Assembly: GCA_030430075.1 (NCBI GenBank)
Contig: JAUIGN010000004.1
Location: 1 to 64,000, forward strand
Direction: 5' to 3'
Length of the DNA stretch: 64,000 nucleotides
DNA from: a bacterium
GTDB lineage: Bacteria > Planctomycetota > Planctomycetia > Pirellulales > Pirellulaceae
Made by a program: the position numbers and the translations under genes. The notes under the pieces are model-generated. The model saw only the letters and a list, made by a program, of their open reading frames with translations. It did not search any database and was not told the DNA's origin. The stretch's first letter is position 1. Each line of letters opens with the position of its first letter. Shown piece by piece: positions 36,312 to 43,395 of the stretch.

Positions 36312-39300
36312 TCAGCCGGGCGAACTGGTCACGATCTCGGGAGTCAGTTGCTCGTCCTGCTCGGCGGCGTCTTCCTCCCGGTCGGCATCGGCGGGGGGAT
36401 CCGAACTCGATTGCCTGGGCGGCACGTCCACGGCAGGCGGATATCCCAGGATCAAACGCCCGTAGATCCAGAAGAAGGCGGGCACCAGAATCAGGACCAG
36501 GAGCGTGGCCAGGGCGAGCCCGAAGCAGAGGCTGTTGGCCATCGGAATCAGGACCTGCGCCTGGAACGAAGTTTCCATCAGGATGGGTGTCAGGCCGGCG
36601 ATCGTGGTGAGCGACGTGAGGACAACCGGCCGGAAACGGCGAGACCCCCCGGCCACGATGGCCGTTTCCAAGTCGTCGCCGGCGGCCAGCCGCTTGTTGA
36701 TAAAGTCGATCAAGACGATCGAATCGTTGACCACCACGCCGGTCAAGGCAACCAGCCCGAAGAGGCTGAACATGGTGATCGGCAGGTCCATGGCCCAGTG
36801 TCCCAGGATGGCGCCGGTCAATCCGAAGGGAATCGTGCAGAGGATAATCAGCGGCTGCAAATACGAACGAAATACGAGCGTCAAGAGGGCGAACATGGCA
36901 AACATGGCGACCATGAAACCGATGCCGAGGCTGGCCATCGATTCGTTCGATTGTTCCTGCTGGCCCTCCCAGCGGATGGTGACGTCGGGGTACTTGGCCA
37001 GGAAACCGGTCTCCGCTTCGCCGGTTTGGGGCTGGGGCTGGGCACCCGCCAGGCGTGCCGCCAGCTTGGCGATCAGCGGTGGCTCGGGCGGGCCCATCAT
37101 GGCCGTTTGCAGCTTCCTGACCGTTTCACGAGCGTTGCCTTGCCCTTCGATGATGTCGGCGGTGACGGTAATGGAGCGCAGTTGATCGACGCGATTGATT
37201 TCGCTGTAGCCACGTTCCACATGGAACTCGGCGAACTCCGTGATTGGACGTTCGTTCTCCTGGTCGGTGCGGATTCGAATTTCGTCCAGGGCTGCCAGCG
37301 ATTTGCGATCCCGCTCCGGGTAGCGGACCATCAACTTGACTTCATGGCGGCCCCGTTGCAGGCGCATCACTTCCGCCCCGTAGAACGATGCCCGTACGGT
37401 CTCGGCCAGATCCATGGCAGAGATCCCCATCGACTTGGCGGACTCTTTGACCCTGAGCTGGTACTCCCACTTGCCGGGCCGCGAGTCGTCAACAATGTCG
37501 ACCACGCCCGGGTATTTTTCGGCACGCGCCAATTCCGCTTTGCACTCTTCGATCGCCGCCTCCAACTGGTCCATCTTGTCGGCCGGCGCCAACAGTTTGA
37601 ATTCAACCGCCGACCCGCCCGGTCCCATTTCCGGGGTTCCGAAGGTGAGACTGTCGACACCCGCAACGGGTCCGGTAGTTTCTCGCCATTGCGAGAGGAT
37701 CTGCTCGCTCTTGAGCGATCGCTGCGAGGTATCGTGCAACTCCACGAACACCATTCCCACGTGGCTGCCGGTGGTGCGGGAATCCGGACCCAGTGCCCCC
37801 GGCGCCATGACCTCGCCCACGCTGCGATGGATCAGCTTGACCAGCGGAGCGCCCCGGTCGGCATGCCCCCGATTGACTTCGGCCAAGGCGGCTTCCAGCT
37901 TCTGGGTGGCGGCATCGGTCATCGCCGTGGGTGTGCCGTCCGGGAAAGTCACCCGGGCATGGATCCAGTTGCTGTCGAGTTTGGGGAAGATGTTCCAGGG
38001 CGTAATACCGGCTGGGATGAACCCGACGGTGATCAGGAACAGCGAGAACGCCAGGGCCACAACGATCGAGGCGTGCCGCACGGCCCACCGCAAGCTGGGC
38101 TGATATGCCCGCTGGATGAGCGTGTCCAGCCAGTGCTCCATCCGGCCATTGATGGCATGCAGGAGCCACCCAATCGGCCGCAACAGATAGAAGACGGTGC
38201 CAATCACGCCGAAAAACTTGTGATGCGTATGCGCCAAGTGGCAAGGCAGGATGAAGGTGCTCTCCAGGAGCGAAATGACCAGCATCGCGATCACGGCCAC
38301 CGGCAACACGGCGATAAACTTGCCCATCACGCCAGAGACGAACAGCAGCGGGACGAAGGCGATGATGGTCGTCGAGACCGAGGCACTGACCGAGGGCAGC
38401 ACTTCGTAAGCGCCGTTGATCGCCGCTGTCGTTAACTTCTCGCCCTTCTGCCGGTGCGAATAGATGTTTTCTCCGATCACGATCGCGTCGTCGACGACAA
38501 TCCCCAGCGCCAGCAGGAACGCGAATAACGAGATCATGTTGAGCGATTGTCCCGTGGCCCAGAGGATGGCGCAGGAACCGAGCACGGCGACGGGGATCCC
38601 CAGCGCAACCCAGAATGAGAGCCGCAAATCGAGGAAGATGGCCAGGACGACGAAGACCAGCATCAACCCCTGCAGCCCGTTCCACTGCAACAGCTCCATG
38701 CGGTCGCGGACGTCGACGGCCGTGTCCTGCCAGGTAATCAGCTCGTACCCGGCAGGGAGATCGGCCGTCTTCACATAGTCGTGGACCTGGTTGCAGATCT
38801 GCAGGAGATCTTCGTTGGCGGTCCGATCGATGCTGATCGTCATGCCGGGCGAACCGTTGATCAGATTGATCGACGCCTCATCCGTGAATTCATCTTTGAC
38901 GACGCCCAGATCGTTCACCGTCAAGACGAGCCCGTCGCTGCGCGTGATCAGCGGAATCCTGCCGATCTCTTCGCCCGTCAGGTACTTGTTCTTGCCGCGC
39001 AGCAAGACTTCCTGCGACGCGGTCTTCATGCTCCCGCCGGGAAGTTCGATGTTTTCGCGGCGGACGATGTTGGCGACCTGGTCGAGCGACAGGTCATACT
39101 TCCGCAGCGTCTCCTCGGGGATCTCGATGTCGATCTGGTAGTCCCGCGTGCCGATCATGTTGGCCTGCGAGATGCCGGGCAGCAGGAGCAGATCGCTACG
39201 AACCTTTTCGGCAACGCTGCGGAGTGCCAGTTCGGCGTCGGCCTTGGCGTCGGGCTCCGCCACGTCCGGGCCAAGGACGCCCAGTTTGATGGCGACCTGC

Positions 39301-39701
39301 CGGAGCGTGATCTGCTTGACTTCCGGATCCTCGGCCAGGTCGGGGAAGCTGGGGATCCGGTCGATCTCCGAGCGGACTTCGTTGAGCACCCGTTGGACGT
39401 TGACTCGCGGATCGAGTTCCAGCACGAGGTGGCCCGCGCCTTCCTGGGCGACCGCCGTCTGCTTCTTGATGCTGTCGACCGCTCGGACGGCCTCTTCCAG
39501 CTTCTGGCAGATGCCCTCCTCGATCTCGCTGGGACTCGCTCCCGGGTAGGGAACGGAAATCAGGATCACCTCGAGGTCGAACTCGGGAAACACCTCGCTG
39601 CGCATCTTGCTCAGGCCGGCCACCCCGACCACCAGGACGGCCACCATTAACGTGTTCATGGAGGGCGCGTTGTGGATCGCCCAGCGAATGACGGATTTCA
39701 T
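36312..39701 (-). CDS. RND-family multidrug efflux permease (HAE-like)
   Basis: 1129 aa. Twelve transmembrane segments in the AcrB layout: one N-terminal helix (MNTLMVAVLVVGVAGLS), a large periplasmic loop, helices 2-6, a second loop, then helices 7-12. The proton-relay Asp pair of helix 4 is visible in LALGIVVDDAIVIGEN (Asp404, Asp405). The RND motif PGASPSEIEEGICQKLE is near residue 55. It exports toxic compounds by proton antiport as a trimer with a membrane-fusion protein and an outer-membrane channel. It overlaps the upstream MFP gene by 4 nt (ATGA). No TolC-like gene is in the window. The acidic C-terminal tail is long. Confidence 0.95.
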   Translation of the reverse strand: MKSVIRWAIHNAPSMNTLMVAVLVVGVAGLSKMRSEVFPEFDLEVILISVPYPGASPSEIEEGICQKLEEAVRAVDSIKKQTAVAQEGAGHLVLELDPRVNVQRVLNEVRSEIDRIPSFPDLAEDPEVKQITLRQVAIKLGVLGPDVAEPDAKADAELALRSVAEKVRSDLLLLPGISQANMIGTRDYQIDIEIPEETLRKYDLSLDQVANIVRRENIELPGGSMKTASQEVLLRGKNKYLTGEEIGRIPLITRSDGLVLTVNDLGVVKDEFTDEASINLINGSPGMTISIDRTANEDLLQICNQVHDYVKTADLPAGYELITWQDTAVDVRDRMELLQWNGLQGLMLVFVVLAIFLDLRLSFWVALGIPVAVLGSCAILWATGQSLNMISLFAFLLALGIVVDDAIVIGENIYSHRQKGEKLTTAAINGAYEVLPSVSASVSTTIIAFVPLLFVSGVMGKFIAVLPVAVIAMLVISLLESTFILPCHLAHTHHKFFGVIGTVFYLLRPIGWLLHAINGRMEHWLDTLIQRAYQPSLRWAVRHASIVVALAFSLFLITVGFIPAGITPWNIFPKLDSNWIHARVTFPDGTPTAMTDAATQKLEAALAEVNRGHADRGAPLVKLIHRSVGEVMAPGALGPDSRTTGSHVGMVFVELHDTSQRSLKSEQILSQWRETTGPVAGVDSLTFGTPEMGPGGSAVEFKLLAPADKMDQLEAAIEECKAELARAEKYPGVVDIVDDSRPGKWEYQLRVKESAKSMGISAMDLAETVRASFYGAEVMRLQRGRHEVKLMVRYPERDRKSLAALDEIRIRTDQENERPITEFAEFHVERGYSEINRVDQLRSITVTADIIEGQGNARETVRKLQTAMMGPPEPPLIAKLAARLAGAQPQPQTGEAETGFLAKYPDVTIRWEGQQEQSNESMASLGIGFMVAMFAMFALLTLVFRSYLQPLIILCTIPFGLTGAILGHWAMDLPITMFSLFGLVALTGVVVNDSIVLIDFINKRLAAGDDLETAIVAGGSRRFRPVVLTSLTTIAGLTPILMETSFQAQVLIPMANSLCFGLALATLLVLILVPAFFWIYGRLILGYPPAVDVPPRQSSSDPPADADREEDAAEQDEQLTPEIVTSSPG

Positions 39702-41083
39702 GGCGACTCCTCGAGCTCGATCGGCATGCCATCGGTCACGGCGGTCAAGGTTGAAACAACGATCTGGTCTTCCGGCAACAGCCTGGAAGCGGTCGCGTCG
39801 GCAATCCAGTACCGGCTCTCCGTACCCGGTTCGGGGTCGGCCAGCGAAATCAGGCGGAGCGTCTTGATGACCCGCAACTGCGATCCTCGGGCGACCCAGA
39901 GGACTTTTCCTGGGCGGATCGCGTATTCGGGAATCCGCACCAGTTCGCCGACGCCGGTGAGCTCGATCTTGACATCGACGTACATTCCCCGGACCAGCGC
40001 GGGGGGCCCGACGTCGGTTGTCGGGCGGTCCGCAACGACGCGGACATTCAAGGGATCGTTTACATGAACTCGGCAGGGAACGGTCCGCGTCCGTTCGTCC
40101 AAACCGATGCCGTCATAGCGGGAGAGCGTGCCGCGCCATTCGTAGCGAATATCGGATTGGGGCAATTGGTACGAGACCGTGACCGGTGCCTGGGGAATCT
40201 GGTAGCGACCGGCCGGCTGCAGCGGTTGTGAAGCGTCCCGGTCGCGGCCGCGCCACAACCAGTAGAGCTCGTCCATCTGCAGGCTGCACATCACCTCGAC
40301 GGCGGACGTGTCCTCCAGCATCACGAGGGATTCACCCTTCTGCACGTAGTCACCCTGTTCGACGAGGTCCTGAACGATCACGCCGTCCGTGACGGCTACG
40401 ATTTCCGTTCGCTGAATGTCGAGCTTCGCTTTCTCTAACTGGGCCTCGATAAACTTGCGGCTCGCGTCCAGCCGACTGCTCCGCGTCGTCTGCAGATTGA
40501 GTTGGTTTTCCAGGACGGCCAAGGCGTTGCGGGCCGCCAGCTCTGCCTGCCTGGTCCGATCCAAGTCGGACTCGGTCACCACGTTGCTCTGGGCCAGGTT
40601 CGTCATCCTGGCCAACTCACGTTGCTGCAGGCCAAGGTCTTCGCGCGCCAGCTCGATCAACTTCTTGGTGTTGGTGATTTCCGCCGAGAGCTCTTCGATG
40701 CTGGCGTCGGCTTCACGTAACTGGTGCGTCAACTGCAGCGCCTGCAGCTCGTAGTCCTGGGGATCAATCTGCAGCAGACGCGTGCCGGCCGAAACGAAGT
40801 TTCCCGCGTCGCACTCGGCCGCCTTGAAGATCACCCGCCCGGCAACCTCCGCACTGGTAGAGATCTCACGAAACGGCACCACGGATCCGTCCACGGCGAT
40901 CTGCAGACGGGATGTATGCGGTTCCAGCGGGATCGTGGTGACCACCGGGGCTCGAGCCCGCGGCGCCTCCGCGGCCGGCGCCTTTGGCTTTTGGAACAAC
41001 CACAGGAAGCCGCCGACCCCGACAACCAGGATGCAGCAGGAAATCAAGGCGCTGACGATATGGTGCGAAAGCTTGGAACGCAC
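39698..41083 (-). CDS. RND efflux periplasmic adaptor (membrane fusion protein)
   Basis: 461 aa. One N-terminal membrane anchor (ISCCILVVGVGGFLWLF), a lipoyl-type half (STSAEVAGRVIFKAAE), a coiled-coil hairpin of about 120 residues rich in Leu/Glu/Arg (QALQLTHQLREADASI to LEKAKLDIQRTEIV), a second lipoyl half (VTDGVIVQDLVEQGDYVQKG), and a beta-barrel with membrane-proximal domain. The adaptor links the RND pump to the outer-membrane channel. It lies 12 nt after tetR and overlaps the RND gene by 4 nt, giving one operon. Confidence 0.93.
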   Translation of the reverse strand: MRSKLSHHIVSALISCCILVVGVGGFLWLFQKPKAPAAEAPRARAPVVTTIPLEPHTSRLQIAVDGSVVPFREISTSAEVAGRVIFKAAECDAGNFVSAGTRLLQIDPQDYELQALQLTHQLREADASIEELSAEITNTKKLIELAREDLGLQQRELARMTNLAQSNVVTESDLDRTRQAELAARNALAVLENQLNLQTTRSSRLDASRKFIEAQLEKAKLDIQRTEIVAVTDGVIVQDLVEQGDYVQKGESLVMLEDTSAVEVMCSLQMDELYWLWRGRDRDASQPLQPAGRYQIPQAPVTVSYQLPQSDIRYEWRGTLSRYDGIGLDERTRTVPCRVHVNDPLNVRVVADRPTTDVGPPALVRGMYVDVKIELTGVGELVRIPEYAIRPGKVLWVARGSQLRVIKTLRLISLADPEPGTESRYWIADATASRLLPEDQIVVSTLTAVTDGMPIELEESP

Positions 41084-41095
41084 GAGGCATGTCCT

Positions 41096-41779
41096 TTAGT
41101 CAGGGATCGTTGTCGATCTGGAATTCGTTCGGGTACGGGGACGAAGCCCGCGCTGACCCGGCGGGTCCGCCCCGCCAGCGTTCCGCAAAGCGGCCAACGT
41201 GAACCGCCAGATGTGATTCGCCACCTGGTTTTTCGAAAAACATGACTCGCGCTCCTCCGCGGGAGTCAGCATCGAAATCACGCTCCCCGCCACGCGGTAA
41301 TGAAGGCACTGGCCGACCACACTGAACCCGACCCGCCGGAGTTGGGCGGCCGACGTCCCGGGAGCAACCAGTTCGCCAAGGACCTGCAGTAAGATCTCGA
41401 AATGCGGCCGCATGTAGGCTTCGACCAGTTCGCCGCAGGCCGATGTGGGCCGAAGGATCTCGCGCATCATCAGCCGCGCTTGCCAGGGTTGATCTCCGTC
41501 GAGAAGACGGGTCAGAAGCGTGTGAATGAAATCGTACAACCGAGTCTCCGCAGACACGTCGGGCGGACGTGTGGGCAACGGGAACCGTTCGATCTGCTGC
41601 TGCCCAGCCAGTTTTACCGACTCGACATACAACCGCTCCTTGTCGCCGAAGTAATAGTTGATCGCCGCCCCGTTCACGCCCGCCGCTTTGCAGATTTCAC
41701 GCACCGTCGAGTCCTGATATCCCCGTTCGGCAAAGATCGGCCCGGCGGCGCGAAGGATCTGCAGCTTGACGTCTTCCAT
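41096..41779 (-). CDS. TetR-family transcriptional repressor of the efflux operon
   Basis: 227 aa. N-terminal HTH: ILRAAGPIFAERGYQDSTVREICKAAGVNGAAINYYFGDKERLY (key residues only: helix 3 NGAAINYYF). The C-terminal domain resembles the CecR/DUF1956 group (LRRVGFSVVGQCLHYRVA). It is the first gene of the tetR-MFP-RND operon and probably represses it, with release by a toxic ligand. The promoter 60 nt upstream contains a clear palindrome placed over the start point, which fits autoregulation. The last about 30 residues are Arg/Pro-rich and likely disordered. Confidence 0.92.
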   Translation of the reverse strand: MEDVKLQILRAAGPIFAERGYQDSTVREICKAAGVNGAAINYYFGDKERLYVESVKLAGQQQIERFPLPTRPPDVSAETRLYDFIHTLLTRLLDGDQPWQARLMMREILRPTSACGELVEAYMRPHFEILLQVLGELVAPGTSAAQLRRVGFSVVGQCLHYRVAGSVISMLTPAEERESCFSKNQVANHIWRFTLAALRNAGGADPPGQRGLRPRTRTNSRSTTIPD

Positions 41780-41836
41780 CGGTCCCTCTCGGCGCCGCCC
41801 CCCGAACGGACGGCACCCGAAAACTTGTTTGAAACG

Positions 41837-41878
41837 CTTGTTTTAAACAAGTATATAAAACGAATGTTCGTCCGGCAA
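41837..41878 (-). promoter_or_regulatory. Promoter and operator of the tetR-efflux operon
   Basis: On the minus strand, TTGCCG (41873-41878), a 17-bp spacer, then TATACT (41850-41855). The perfect palindrome CTTGTTTTAAACAAG (41837-41851, 7+1+7) overlaps the -10 and start region, and a further half-site ACTTGTTT lies at 41823-41830. The spacer holds a second imperfect dyad ACGAA-TG-TTCGT. This is where TetR-type repressors normally bind. Confidence 0.72.
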
Positions 41879-41879
41879 T

Positions 41880-42472
41880 CTCTGCTTGAATTACGCAACT
41901 TTCCAACGTCTGGTAACCCGCAACGTTCCTCTCAACGGGGCCGCGGGGAGGAGGGCAGCGGGGAGGACATCTGTTGTCACGTGATCTCTCGCTGTGGCCT
42001 CCAGACCGCAACGGTTGAAAAACGATCCGGCTCAGGCAGCGGACGCGTTCCGTGCGCCCCCTTGGAATCCGAGCTCTTCCAGGAGGTAGCGTGGCTGACC
42101 GGACGCGTTCGTGCGCGACCTCAGCTTTATAGTGCGAGCCGTCCCCGCTGGAAGTCCCGTTGCGACAACGATTTCCGGGGTAGGGGCAAGTGACCGGCAG
42201 TGCGCGGTGCGATCACGGAGCAGCGAGTCGAGAACCTCCATCAATCCAGCCGGACGGACGTGCGAGAGGTCGTTGAAGACACCGTTCCAGCCTCGCGCCG
42301 GACCGCATTCCGTCATGCAAAGCGTGACGTGCAAAGCGTGACTTGCGAATCTAACGACGACTTCGATCGGCCGGTTGCTACCGTCCGGCGACGGTGGGAA
42401 GGTTGGGGCGGTCATTGCTGACCGGATGCTGGGGCCGCTGTCGCCACGCCCTGTTGTTGCCTGGCCAGCCCA
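41880..42472. other. Intergenic region with a 14-bp tandem duplication
   Basis: About 590 nt without a supported gene. A minus-strand frame at 42032-42415 (127 codons, GTG/ATG) has no recognisable domain and may be chance. GCAAAGCGTGAC is duplicated with 14-bp period at 42317-42342. Confidence 0.4.
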
Positions 42473-42853
42473 TCAGTCGTCGTAGACGACGTCGTGTCGG
42501 CGGCTGCGGGCGTAGCGACGACGTCGGCGTCGGGGCACTTCACCTTCAATGAAAAAGTAGCCGCCCAGCAATTTGTAGAAGAAGAGCAGAATGAACGCGC
42601 CGCCGGTGGCCACGCCGAAACCGATGGGGCTGATCGGCGTGATTCGTTGCGCCGAGGACGAGAAATATGCGAAAACACCGCATCCAATGACGGTTCCCCC
42701 CACTCCCATGGCCAGTGTCGCGATGGCACCGCCCGGATCGCGGCCCGGCATGATGCCCTTGGCGATCAGTCCGACGACGGTCCCAAACCCAATCCAGACC
42801 AGGACATCGTTCGTCCATTGTTCGAATAGTTGCAGGGTTTCAGGGGTCATCAT
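42473..42853 (-). CDS. Small membrane protein, transglycosylase-associated (YeaQ/GlsB-like) family
   Basis: 126 aa. Three hydrophobic segments: VLVWIGFGTVVGLIAKGI, GGAIATLAMGVGGTVIGCGVF and IGFGVATGGAFILLFFYKLL. The pattern IAKGIMPGRDPGGAIATLAMG is close to the small GlsB/YeaQ/YmgE stress-response membrane proteins, although this one is somewhat longer. The C-terminus is strikingly basic then acidic (PRRRRRRYARSRRHDVVYDD). Cellular role unknown; relatives are induced by stress. Two ATG codons stand in tandem at the start. Confidence 0.8.
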   Translation of the reverse strand: MMTPETLQLFEQWTNDVLVWIGFGTVVGLIAKGIMPGRDPGGAIATLAMGVGGTVIGCGVFAYFSSSAQRITPISPIGFGVATGGAFILLFFYKLLGGYFFIEGEVPRRRRRRYARSRRHDVVYDD

Positions 42854-43115
42854 TCTCGGCTCCAGAAGGACTGGGCTTGGTGGACACTCACTCCTATATC
42901 GACTGAGGGCAGAACTTGACTGGACGGTTTTCTCCAGAGAAACGCCAAGCGTAGGGCGGATTTCCTGGATTTCTCTTGCCAGACTGTCGCGTTTCGAGAA
43001 TCATTAAGACAGAGGTCGTGTTGCCGCAGCACGACGGACTGTTGGCCCGCGAAGAAATCGTATCTTTTGGCACAGCGATTGAAGCGGGGTGTCGCCAGTG
43101 GAAAGGAGGTGGTTC

Positions 43116-43157
43116 GTGAATTATTTCTGTATTAGCCAACGAGGTGGCGCTGCCTGA
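43116..43157 (+). CDS. Candidate 13-codon leader peptide
   Basis: GTG at 43116 follows AAAGGAGGTGG (43102-43112) with ideal 6-nt spacing from GGAGG, one of the best ribosome sites in the window. The frame reads VNYFCISQRGGAA then TGA. Its last codons and stop lie in the 5' arm of a hairpin (GCTGCCTG at 43149-43156 pairs with CAGGCAGC at 43180-43187, with an inner GCGG/CCGC stem). An intrinsic terminator follows at 43239. This order (peptide, hairpin, terminator, gene) resembles attenuation, but no regulating amino acid stands out. Confidence 0.35.
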   Translation: MNYFCISQRGGAA

Positions 43158-43238
43158 TGGCAGTCGGCGGGCTGTCCGCCAGGCAGCCACCCGCTCGCCG
43201 GTGGATCTTTCTGCGATTCATCCTGCGAGAAGAACATG

Positions 43239-43273
43239 CCCGGCCTTTCCATGGGGAAGGGTCGGGTTTTTTT
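43239..43273 (+). terminator. Intrinsic terminator upstream of the thioredoxin lipoprotein gene
   Basis: CCCGGCCTTTCC (43239-43250) pairs with GGAAGGGTCGGG across an ATGG-type loop (12 pairs, two wobble), followed by seven T. No protein-coding gene upstream on this strand needs it. As at 17072, the T run is followed by GTTGCC. It may be a leader attenuator or the end of a small RNA. The remaining part of 42854-43395 shows no other gene. Confidence 0.75.
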
Positions 43274-43395
43274 GTTGCCATCACAATGGTCGACAGGCAC
43301 CCAATGGCGAGGGGAGCGGAATCAGGGCTGCTTTGTTCCTGGTCGTTGGCATACAATGGGCCGTCCCCTGAATTCCCCATTCCCCGAGGTGCTTG

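Noticed and set aside
36051-38435. 794-codon open frame on the plus strand
   Set aside because: It is antisense to the RND permease gene; its translation is Gly/Asp/Arg/Gln-rich without domains, as expected from GC-rich codon bias.
42032-42415. 127-codon minus-strand frame
   Set aside because: No domain, no clear ribosome site and atypical composition; left as unproven.
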